From assembly GCA_031256435.1 (NCBI GenBank), contig JAIRQO010000019.1, positions 1-47,251 of the forward strand: DNA of 47,251 nt. Direction: 5' to 3'. This DNA is from Cellulomonadaceae bacterium. Its GTDB lineage: Bacteria; Actinomycetota; Actinomycetes; Actinomycetales; Cellulomonadaceae. Position numbers and translations under genes: made by a program. The notes beneath the pieces are model-generated. The model had not been told where the DNA came from, ran no database searches, and saw only the letters and a program-made list of their open reading frames with translations. Shown piece by piece: positions 16,135 to 23,130 of this stretch (the stretch's first letter is position 1; the number at the start of each line of letters is the position of its first letter).

Positions 16135-16388
16135 AAACCTACGTGGCAGGTGATGGCACACGATTCAACGATTCTGATATTGAGCGCTGGGCTAGTGAGC
16201 ACGAGAGCGGGTACTCCGGAGGTCACCGGGGCGCATCGAGGCCGGGACGCCCCGTCAGTATCGGTGAACAGGCTAAGCCCTTCACGCTCCGGCTCGATTC
16301 CGCTCGACGAGAAAAATTGGCAAAGTTTGCCGGTGAGCGTCACGTGAGCGTGTCCCAAGCAATGAGGGAACTGATCGATGCCATCTGA
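16131..16388 (+). CDS. Ribbon-helix-helix protein, likely antitoxin
   Basis: An 85-residue protein; ATG 16131 is set by the ATGA overlap. The N-terminal region (TYVAGDGTRFNDSDIERWASE, split here) is acidic and could bind the partner. A Gly/Ser/Arg linker leads to residues 50-85, PFTLRLDSARREKLAKFAGE then SVSQAMRELIDAI, which fit a MetJ/Arc/CopG ribbon-helix-helix. It probably represses at 15831-15851 and neutralises the upstream gene product. Confidence 0.65.
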   Translation: MKTYVAGDGTRFNDSDIERWASEHESGYSGGHRGASRPGRPVSIGEQAKPFTLRLDSARREKLAKFAGERHVSVSQAMRELIDAI

Positions 16389-16455
16389 GAAGCCCACGAA
16401 GCATGGCGGAAGGCGAATGATGGGGCGCTCTTCGCCCAGGGCAGCGCCCAGGGTG

Positions 16456-16461
16456 TAGTGT
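16456..16461 (+). promoter_or_regulatory. -10 box of leaderless isochorismatase gene
   Basis: TAGTGT, 6 nt before ATG 16468. Confidence 0.6.
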
Positions 16462-16467
16462 CCAACC

Positions 16468-17079
16468 ATGACCAAACGCGCTCTCGTAGTGATTGACCTG
16501 CAAGGGGAGTATGTTGAGGGGCCGTTGGTGATCCGGTATCCGGATCGCGACGATGCCACGGCCAAGGCCTTGGACGCCATTGACGTGGCGATCAACGCTG
16601 GCTTGCCTGTCATCGTTGTACAGCATGAGAACCCCGCAGGTGCTGCGGCATTCGGTGCCGGATCAGAAGGATTTGCCCTCAGTCCGGCGCTCGCTGAACA
16701 GCTCGATCCAGCCTGGCCCATGGTGATCAAGCGCTTCGCCTCCGCCTTTGCCGGAACGGAGTTGGCCGAGGTGCTCCGTGCGCGTGAAGTGGACACCATC
16801 ACGTTGGTGGGGTTCATGGCCAACAACTGCATTCTGGCTACCGCTGCAGAAGCCGCCGCCGTCGGCTTCGCCTGTGAGGTGCTGCGCGACGCTACCGGCG
16901 CCATCAATCTGACCAACGCCGCAGGGACTGCCACCGCCCAGGTGCTCCACGAGACCCTGATGACGCTGCTGCATTCCAACTTCGCAGCCGTTGCCTCCGT
17001 TGCCGAGTGGGCAACAGCAGTATCCACCAGCGATCCCCTCCTCAAGTCCAACCTCATCGCCTCCGCCACCGGCCGGTAA
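16468..17079 (+). CDS. Isochorismatase-family cysteine hydrolase
   Basis: A 203-residue alpha/beta hydrolase of the isochorismatase/nicotinamidase superfamily. The catalytic triad is visible as D10 (VVIDLQGEY), K88 (VIKRFASAF) and C121 (FMANNCILAT), the last in the usual cis-peptide setting. Members hydrolyse amides or related bonds in small molecules. The substrate is not evident and no siderophore or NAD genes are adjacent. It is probably a monocistronic cytoplasmic enzyme. Confidence 0.85.
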   Translation: MTKRALVVIDLQGEYVEGPLVIRYPDRDDATAKALDAIDVAINAGLPVIVVQHENPAGAAAFGAGSEGFALSPALAEQLDPAWPMVIKRFASAFAGTELAEVLRAREVDTITLVGFMANNCILATAAEAAAVGFACEVLRDATGAINLTNAAGTATAQVLHETLMTLLHSNFAAVASVAEWATAVSTSDPLLKSNLIASATGR

Positions 17080-17660
17080 GGTAACTGACCTGCGACGACA
17101 GTGAGGGCTGGGTAGAGATCCTGCGACTGCGCTTCGCTCCGCGCAGGATGATTGGGTGGGGATGCGAAGGACCTTGGGTTGGAGGTACTCGCCCTTCCCT
17201 CATCGTCGAACCCTGGGTTGATCGCGTTATTGGGCATCATTGCGCGAGTAACACGGGGTTCGGCGGGGTGGAGGTGCGCAGCATGACGGGGTGGGGTGTG
17301 CGGGATGGCGACGCGGGGGTTTCGACACCCGATTGAGCCGATAGCCCGAACGCTTGCGTTTGTGGCAGAGGCGAGTGAGTGGTGTTGACGAGCGAAGCGA
17401 GGAGCACCGTCGTTCGTTCTGCTCACTGGCTCAACCACCCGGATGTAAGTGGCCTGAGTAGAGATCCTGCGACTTCGCTTCGCTTCGTGCAGGATGACGG
17501 CGTGAGGGGGTTAGCGCTGGATAACGGGGTCGTGGCGGAGTTGGGGGTTTCGACCGTAGGCGCTGATGCGCCTGGCTCAACCACCGAGGGTGGGGGTGTA
17601 CAGGAGCCGCTGCCGCGTGGGGTGTGGGGTCTCGCACGCGTGGGCTGGCACACTAGGGGA
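17080..17660. repeat. Repeat-dense intergenic region upstream of GTPase pair
   Basis: 581 nt without a credible gene. Family B units lie at 17115-17151 and 17461-17498 (GAGATCCTGCGAC..GCAGGATGA), a family A unit inverted at 17546-17585, a degenerate A unit near 17314-17340, and a half copy near 17426-17440 (GGCTCAACCACC). An open frame continues through the repeats into the GTPase gene but codes for repeat DNA, so it should not be annotated as protein. Confidence 0.75.
17649..17654 (+). promoter_or_regulatory. -10 box of first GTPase gene
   Basis: CACACT, 6 nt before ATG 17661; weaker match than other boxes. Confidence 0.45.
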
Positions 17661-19790
17661 ATGAGTCATGCGCAGGACGTTCCGCCTCACCCTGACGAAG
17701 CCCAGTCCGCTGCGCCAGCGCTGACATCGCCTCCCGTAGTCTCGCCGTCTGACCCTGATCCCTCCGCGCCATTGGCCGGTGCAGGTGATACAACAGCTCA
17801 GGCACTTGCGCCAATCCCAACCCCGTGGACTCCCACCACGGAAACCCCGTCCCAACCGTCCGCCTCCGCCGCGCTCACGGCCACGCCGGAATCCGCGCGC
17901 CTGCTGGATGCCCTCGCCGTCCTGCGCAACAACATTCAAGCCGTCCCCCTCACCCTCACCACACCTGGCGTCACGGAAGCGCGTGCTGACCGTGATGCCG
18001 CCGTCCAACAACTCGACGATTATCTGTTGCCGCGCATGCGCGCAGAGCAGGCCCCGCTCCTGGTGGTAGTGGGAGGAAGCACGGGTTCCGGCAAGTCCAC
18101 GCTGGTCAACTCCATCATCGGCGAGAAGGTGACCACACCGGGCGTCCTGCGCCCCACTACGCGTTCACCCGTGCTCATTCATCATCCCGACGATGCGCGG
18201 TGGTTCACTGACGAGCGGAATCTGGGTGCCTCACTCGTCGCCAATGAGGCACTTCCCACGGGACTGGCGCTCCTGGATGCGCCGGATATTGACTCCATTG
18301 AACAGGGCAACCGGGACCTTGCCGCGCAACTGTTGGCAGCGGCTGACCTCTGGCTGTTTGTCACTACGGCGGCCCGGTATGCCGATGCGGTGCCGTGGGA
18401 CATGCTGCGCATTGCAGCCGCGCGCCACGCTCAGGTGGCGTTGGTGCTGGACCGCGTGGACTTTGACGATGCCGATGGCGCTACGGCGGTGACCGATGAT
18501 CTCAAGCGCCTGATGAAAGACGAAGGTCTCACGGACTCGCCGCTCTTTGTGGTCCCGGAAACGCCGCTGCCGGCGGGTTTTCTTCTGCCCGAGGCCTCCA
18601 TTGCGGAAATCTCCCAATGGTTGACCCACCTGGGAGGTGACCCGGCGGCTCGGCAGCACGTGATTGCGTCCACCCGAGATGGCGTGGTGGATGACGTCAT
18701 TGCCCGCGCTCGGGAACTCGCGTCAGCAGCCGATGAGCAACAGGCCGCCCTGGATCGCCTGCAGCGCTTCGTGACCTCGGCCTATGCCACGGCCACCAAG
18801 CGCGTGGACTCGGCGGCCTCGGACGGGGAGTTGCTGCGCGGTGAAGTGCTGGCTCGCTGGCAAGATTTTGTAGGAACCTCGGAGATTTTCCGCAAGGTGG
18901 AGCGCGGTGCCGGGCGCATCCGAGACAGCATCACGGGGTTCATCAAAGGCACCCCCGCCCACGTCCCTCAAGTGGAGCAAGCCGTGACTCGCGGGCTGGA
19001 AGCGGTCATCATTGACGCCGCCGAGGACGCCACCTCCCAGGCACACGAGGCGTGGCGCGCCGATCCAGCGGGCGCCGCACTACTGGATGGATTGGAACTC
19101 ACGCGGACCTCGTTGGAACTGCGCACTGACGCCGCTGAACTGGTGCGCGCGTGGCAGGGAGATGTGCTTGACTTGGTGCGCTCCCAGGGCGAATCGAAGC
19201 GCGGCAAGGCGCGCGTGTTGTCCTACGGGGTCAACGCCGTGGGCCTCTGCCTGGTGATTGTGGTGTTCGCCTCCACCGGCGGGCTGACCGGCGCGGAAGT
19301 GGGCATTGCGGGAGGAACCGCCGTGGCTGCGCAGAAGCTCCTGGAGGCCGTATTTGGCGACGATGCCGTGCGCAAACTCGCCACCGAAGCCAAGGCCGCG
19401 TTGGTGAAGCGCGCTGCCACTCTGATGGAAGAGCAATCCAGGAAGTACCTGGACGTGCTGGATGATGCGGCCCCGAGCGACTGGGCCGCCGCGCCTCTGC
19501 GCGTGTCTGCCGACGAGGTACAGGCCGCCTCCTCCGCTGAGCGTTTCTCCAGGTCTGCAAGCGCGCAGCACGGAATCCCTGCGGATGCCGCCCAGAGCAC
19601 CGGCAATCTCCGGGGTGCCAACTATGTTCCGCCACCTCCGGCACTGCCGGACGGTGACGGGGAAGTGTTGTCTGAGGAGGCGGATACTGCGTCCTCGCGA
19701 GGCACCGACGACGGCGACGCCGCAGCAAGCCCTCCGGCTCCCGCCAAATGGTGGCAATGGCGTAAGAAGATAAAGGAGGCCCGGTCATGA
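17661..19790 (+). CDS. Dynamin/Era-like GTPase, first of a pair
   Basis: A 709-residue protein. ATG 17661 is chosen, not the frame start at 17379, because the -10 box at 17649 lies 6 nt upstream and the extra 94 codons read through hairpin repeats. A Pro/Ser/Ala-rich N-terminus (1-75) precedes the GTPase domain: GSTGSGKST (139-147), RPTTRSP, LLDAPDIDS (switch II), and LVLDRVD at the G4 position instead of NKxD. A long coiled-coil-like helical region follows. One or two membrane segments lie near 520-560 (VGLCLVIVVFASTGG), then a charged tail. It overlaps the second GTPase by 4 nt. Related tandem membrane GTPases occur in many actinobacteria, including the DynA/DynB dynamins of Streptomyces; membrane remodelling is inferred. 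Confidence 0.75.
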   Translation: MSHAQDVPPHPDEAQSAAPALTSPPVVSPSDPDPSAPLAGAGDTTAQALAPIPTPWTPTTETPSQPSASAALTATPESARLLDALAVLRNNIQAVPLTLTTPGVTEARADRDAAVQQLDDYLLPRMRAEQAPLLVVVGGSTGSGKSTLVNSIIGEKVTTPGVLRPTTRSPVLIHHPDDARWFTDERNLGASLVANEALPTGLALLDAPDIDSIEQGNRDLAAQLLAAADLWLFVTTAARYADAVPWDMLRIAAARHAQVALVLDRVDFDDADGATAVTDDLKRLMKDEGLTDSPLFVVPETPLPAGFLLPEASIAEISQWLTHLGGDPAARQHVIASTRDGVVDDVIARARELASAADEQQAALDRLQRFVTSAYATATKRVDSAASDGELLRGEVLARWQDFVGTSEIFRKVERGAGRIRDSITGFIKGTPAHVPQVEQAVTRGLEAVIIDAAEDATSQAHEAWRADPAGAALLDGLELTRTSLELRTDAAELVRAWQGDVLDLVRSQGESKRGKARVLSYGVNAVGLCLVIVVFASTGGLTGAEVGIAGGTAVAAQKLLEAVFGDDAVRKLATEAKAALVKRAATLMEEQSRKYLDVLDDAAPSDWAAAPLRVSADEVQAASSAERFSRSASAQHGIPADAAQSTGNLRGANYVPPPPALPDGDGEVLSEEADTASSRGTDDGDAAASPPAPAKWWQWRKKIKEARS

Positions 19791-21454
19791 GTGATGTTGA
19801 CCTCTACACCAGGACCAACGCGCTTGAAGCGGCGGTGAGGGAATCGGACGGACGCCTGGACGCGGACCTCGCCGATGAAGCCCGAGCCCTCGTACAGCGC
19901 GTGCGGGAGCGCGGCGGAGTGTGCGCGGATCACACGGTGGTGGCGCTCGCAGGGTCCACTGGCTCGGGGAAATCGTCGCTGATGAATGCCCTCACCGGCC
20001 AGGACATTGCCGCGCCGGGTATCACACGCCCTACTACGTCCCACGCTTTGGCCGCCGTGTGGGGGGATGGTGCCGATCCGTTGCTCGATTGGCTTGACGT
20101 CCCGCAGCGTCGCCTGGTGGAGGCAGGTGGAAGGGTGGTAACCCAGGGCTCTGGTCAGCCTGGAACCCAGCGCGGTTCCCAGCCAATTCCCGCGCAAATT
20201 CCCCAGGACTTGGTCCTCCTGGACCTTCCCGATCACGATTCTGTGATGGAGGACAATCGCCTGCGAGCCGAGCGATTGGTGGAACGCGCGGACCTGTTGG
20301 TCTTTGTGGTGGATCCCCAAAAGTACGCTGACGCAGCCATTCATGAATTGTTCTTACGGCCGCTGGCAGGCCGCAGCGATGTAGTGGTGGTGGCCCTTAA
20401 CCAGGTGGACCGATTGCCTGCTCAGGACGCCACGGCTATGCGGGATGATCTTGCTCGGCTGGTAGCCGAGGATGGTTTGCGAGGTGCCAAGGTTTTGGCA
20501 GTCTCCGCTAAAACCGGGCAGGGGATTGACGCCCTGAGGAATCTCCTCACCGAGGCCGCCAAGCGCAGGTATGCCGCCACGGCGCGGTTGACCGCCGACG
20601 AGAAAGAGATGGCATCCCGCATTGTTGACGCCGTGGGCCCTGAGTTCACCGCAAAATCTCAGAACAAGGCAAAGCAACCGTTGGTGATGGCCCTGGAGGA
20701 TGCCACGGGCGTGCCGATTGTGGTGGACGCGGTGAAGAAATCTGCGGTGAAGGACGCCCGTGCTGCCACCGGGTGGCCCGTGACGCGGTGGCTAGGCAAG
20801 TTCCGTCCAGATCCCCTGCGGCGCATCGGTCTCAAGGACGTGAGCCTGCCCGATGGCCGCACTGATTTGGTGCGCTCCTCGTTGCCCGCTGCCAATCCGG
20901 CATTGCAGGCTGCGGCATCCTCAGCGGTGCGTCATTACGTTGATGCCGTGACTGGAGCCATTCCTGACGGATGGGTTCTGGCAGCACGGCGCCGCGTGCA
21001 AGAGAATCTCGGCGGGCTTCCCGACGCTTTGGATCAAGCCGTCTCTGGCACGGTCATCACGGCTGGGCGGAAACCGTTGTGGTGGCGTGTTGTTAACGTG
21101 CTGCAGTGGGTGATTTTCGGGGCCATGGCGGCAGGACTGCTGTGGCTCGGGATCGATTTTGCGCTGACCTACTTCCAGGTGCGTCCGCTTCCTGCTGTCA
21201 CGGTGGGGATTGCGGGCGAGGCGATTCCGCTACCCACGGTGCTGGCGCTGGGGGGTGCGGCACTCGGCGTGCTGGTGGCACTGGCGTGCCGCGTGTTCTC
21301 GGCCATGGGGGCAACGCGGCGAGGCACGTCCGTGCGGAAACAACTGCGCAATGCGGTGTCCGAGGTGGCCGAGGATCGCATCTGTCAACCCGTGATGGAT
21401 GAACTCGGCGCCCTGGCTCGCACGCGCGCCGCTGCGCGCATCGCCGCAGGGTAA
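19787..21454 (+). CDS. YfjP-like membrane GTPase, second of the pair
   Basis: A 555-residue protein coupled to the preceding GTPase by an ATGA overlap, with AAAGGAGG upstream. The GTPase domain has GSTGSGKSS (56-64), RPTTSHA, LLDLPDHDS (switch II, about 144-152), NQVD (205-208, canonical G4) and SAKTGQGIDAL (G5). The C-terminal third has two membrane helices (WVIFGAMAAGLLWLGIDFAL and LPTVLALGGAALGVLVALAC). Canonical G4 here and degenerate G4 in the partner suggest a heteromeric pair with one active and one modified subunit, but this is inference. Confidence 0.78.
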   Translation: MSDVDLYTRTNALEAAVRESDGRLDADLADEARALVQRVRERGGVCADHTVVALAGSTGSGKSSLMNALTGQDIAAPGITRPTTSHALAAVWGDGADPLLDWLDVPQRRLVEAGGRVVTQGSGQPGTQRGSQPIPAQIPQDLVLLDLPDHDSVMEDNRLRAERLVERADLLVFVVDPQKYADAAIHELFLRPLAGRSDVVVVALNQVDRLPAQDATAMRDDLARLVAEDGLRGAKVLAVSAKTGQGIDALRNLLTEAAKRRYAATARLTADEKEMASRIVDAVGPEFTAKSQNKAKQPLVMALEDATGVPIVVDAVKKSAVKDARAATGWPVTRWLGKFRPDPLRRIGLKDVSLPDGRTDLVRSSLPAANPALQAAASSAVRHYVDAVTGAIPDGWVLAARRRVQENLGGLPDALDQAVSGTVITAGRKPLWWRVVNVLQWVIFGAMAAGLLWLGIDFALTYFQVRPLPAVTVGIAGEAIPLPTVLALGGAALGVLVALACRVFSAMGATRRGTSVRKQLRNAVSEVAEDRICQPVMDELGALARTRAAARIAAG

Positions 21455-21458
21455 CGGC

Positions 21459-21464
21459 TACAGT
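21459..21464 (+). promoter_or_regulatory. -10 box of leaderless EIIB gene
   Basis: TACAGT, 6 nt before ATG 21471; it sets that start over the longer frame from 21399, which overlaps the GTPase gene. Confidence 0.6.
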
Positions 21465-21470
21465 GCTGAA

Positions 21471-21713
21471 ATGAGCAAAGCCGAAATGATTCTTGCCGGG
21501 CTCGGCGGTGCAGAAAACATCACCGAGTACCAACCCTGTATCACGCGGATTCGAGTGAGGGTGGTGGACCCGGAGGTGATCGACGAAGAAGCACTGGTCA
21601 ACGCCGGGGCATACGGAACCGTGGTAACGGGCAAAACGGTCCAAGTCATCATGGGCGCCAGGGCCGAAGAAATCGGCCTCGAGTTTGAGCCCCTCCTGAC
21701 CGCCACTGCCTAG
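21471..21713 (+). CDS. Stand-alone PTS EIIB domain (glucose/GlcNAc type)
   Basis: An 80-residue protein equal to one EIIB domain of the glucose/N-acetylglucosamine phosphotransferase family. ILAGLGGAENITEYQPCITRIRVRVVDP contains the phospho-accepting C23 in the CITRIRV context (split: ITEYQPCITRIRV). The second half (AYGTVVTGKTVQVIMGARAEEI) matches the remaining fold. EIIB passes phosphate from EIIA to sugar during uptake by EIIC. No EIIA or EIIC is in the window, so the partner must be elsewhere or the protein is regulatory. It converges on mscS with a 6-nt gap. Confidence 0.85.
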   Translation: MSKAEMILAGLGGAENITEYQPCITRIRVRVVDPEVIDEEALVNAGAYGTVVTGKTVQVIMGARAEEIGLEFEPLLTATA

Positions 21714-21719
21714 CCGCAT

Positions 21720-23030
21720 TCAGGAATCAAGCACGGATTTCCGTGGAACCAACGGTCCGTCAGGATTGGCTGGACTCAGGTCATGGATGAGTTCCGGTTC
21801 CGGGTGACCGCCCTGTTCGGCGCCGTGTTCCGCTCCATGGCCATCCGCGCCATGTTCAGAGTCAGAATCTGGTGCCTGAGAATCTGGTGCATGAGAACTA
21901 CTGGGCACTGTACCTAGCGGAATCACGGCGGGCATGGCCGCAGGCCCGCCTTCCGGTTCAATGGCGGGCGGCTCACCCAGGATTCCTGCGGCAATCAACT
22001 CGGCGGTTGCTGCGGTGCGCATGTCACGGGCCACGGCTCCGTCCATTCCCGGTAACACCTTTCCGTGGACGGTGAAAATGTAGTTCCCGTCACGGACAGC
22101 ATCAATTCCCCGGATGTCCGGCGTTTCCAACAGGTTGACGTCAAGATCCTCAGAGATGACGGTCTTGACGGCTCGTCGTAAAGCGGCGCGAACCACGGCC
22201 AGATCACTGCCGATGGGCACGGCAATCTCGGCCACGGCCCTAGACCATTGCTGCGTGTGGTTCCCCGCGCGCAACACTTCGCCGTTGCGTACGTGCCACA
22301 GCGTGCCATCAAAGGCACGCACGTGGGTGAGCCGCAGATCCATTTTTTCCACAATGCCGTCAGCGCCGCCGCCCAGGTCCACGGCATCGCCCACCCCGTA
22401 CTGGTCCTCAATCAAAATGAACACCCCTGACAGGAAGTCACGTACCAGGGACTGCGCGCCGAAACCGATGGCAACACCCACAACCCCGGCCGAGGCCAGG
22501 ATGGGACCCACCACTCCGGACTCTCCCACGGCGTTGAGAATGAGCACCACCATCACCGAGATGATGATGATATTGGCGGCGGAGTTCAACACGGAACCCA
22601 CGGTTTGGGCGCGTTGAGCGCGGCGCTGTTTGGCGGCCAGGGAGGCAATGGCCCCCACCCCGGCGTCCTCAATCAGCACGCGCCGCTTTTCCCTGCGGAA
22701 CTTGAGCACCTTGGTTTCGGACAAGTCCTCCTCGCCATCGGTGTCCTCCAAGGTGTCCACGTAGGCACGGTGGTAGCCCGAGGCGATGCGTTCGGTCACC
22801 GTGGTGATGGCGCGCCTGACCAGGAACAGGGCCAGGATTCCCCCCGCAAGAATGGCCAGCACCTGCACCGGGTAGCCCACAAACCACTCCCAAAAGTGGA
22901 ATACCTGGGCAGCGCCTTCCTCCACAATGCTGTCATCAGGTGAAGGGCTGGGCGCAGCGCCCAGTGTCCCGTTCAGGGCAGCGCCGAGTGTCCCGTTCAG
23001 GGCAGTCAAGATCATCACCGTTGTTGTCAC
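21720..23030 (-). CDS. MscS-family mechanosensitive ion channel
   Basis: A 436-residue membrane channel that releases solutes on hypo-osmotic shock. Helices lie near 54-72, 152-168 and 173-202. The last is the pore helix with ILASAGVVGVAIGFGAQSLV, rich in Gly/Ala as expected. The beta domain (DQYGVGDAVDLGG, DGTLWHVRNGEV) follows, then a disordered His/Glu/Gly tail from about 375. The GTG at 23030 is leaderless. The first 26 residues hold a perfect LNGTLGAA duplication from a 24-bp tandem repeat. Confidence 0.9.
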   Translation of the reverse strand: MTTTVMILTALNGTLGAALNGTLGAAPSPSPDDSIVEEGAAQVFHFWEWFVGYPVQVLAILAGGILALFLVRRAITTVTERIASGYHRAYVDTLEDTDGEEDLSETKVLKFRREKRRVLIEDAGVGAIASLAAKQRRAQRAQTVGSVLNSAANIIIISVMVVLILNAVGESGVVGPILASAGVVGVAIGFGAQSLVRDFLSGVFILIEDQYGVGDAVDLGGGADGIVEKMDLRLTHVRAFDGTLWHVRNGEVLRAGNHTQQWSRAVAEIAVPIGSDLAVVRAALRRAVKTVISEDLDVNLLETPDIRGIDAVRDGNYIFTVHGKVLPGMDGAVARDMRTAATAELIAAGILGEPPAIEPEGGPAAMPAVIPLGTVPSSSHAPDSQAPDSDSEHGADGHGAEHGAEQGGHPEPELIHDLSPANPDGPLVPRKSVLDS

Positions 23031-23036
23031 ACCTCC

Positions 23037-23042
23037 ACCCTA
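23037..23042 (-). promoter_or_regulatory. -10 box of leaderless mscS
   Basis: TAGGGT on the reverse strand, 6 nt before GTG 23030. GGAGGT lies between, so a ribosome-site reading is also possible if transcription starts upstream. Confidence 0.5.
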
Positions 23043-23130
23043 GGGCGTGGGGGTGATATGAAGCAGGCTGAGCCGCGACTCGCCAGGGTGTCGCCCGCGT
23101 CAACTCGGTCTGCGCTGGCAAGATTCGGAT

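Noticed and set aside
16071-17438. 455-codon reverse frame over the antitoxin and isochorismatase genes
   Set aside because: Low-complexity Ser/Ala/Pro translation, antisense to two recognisable genes and to hairpin repeats.
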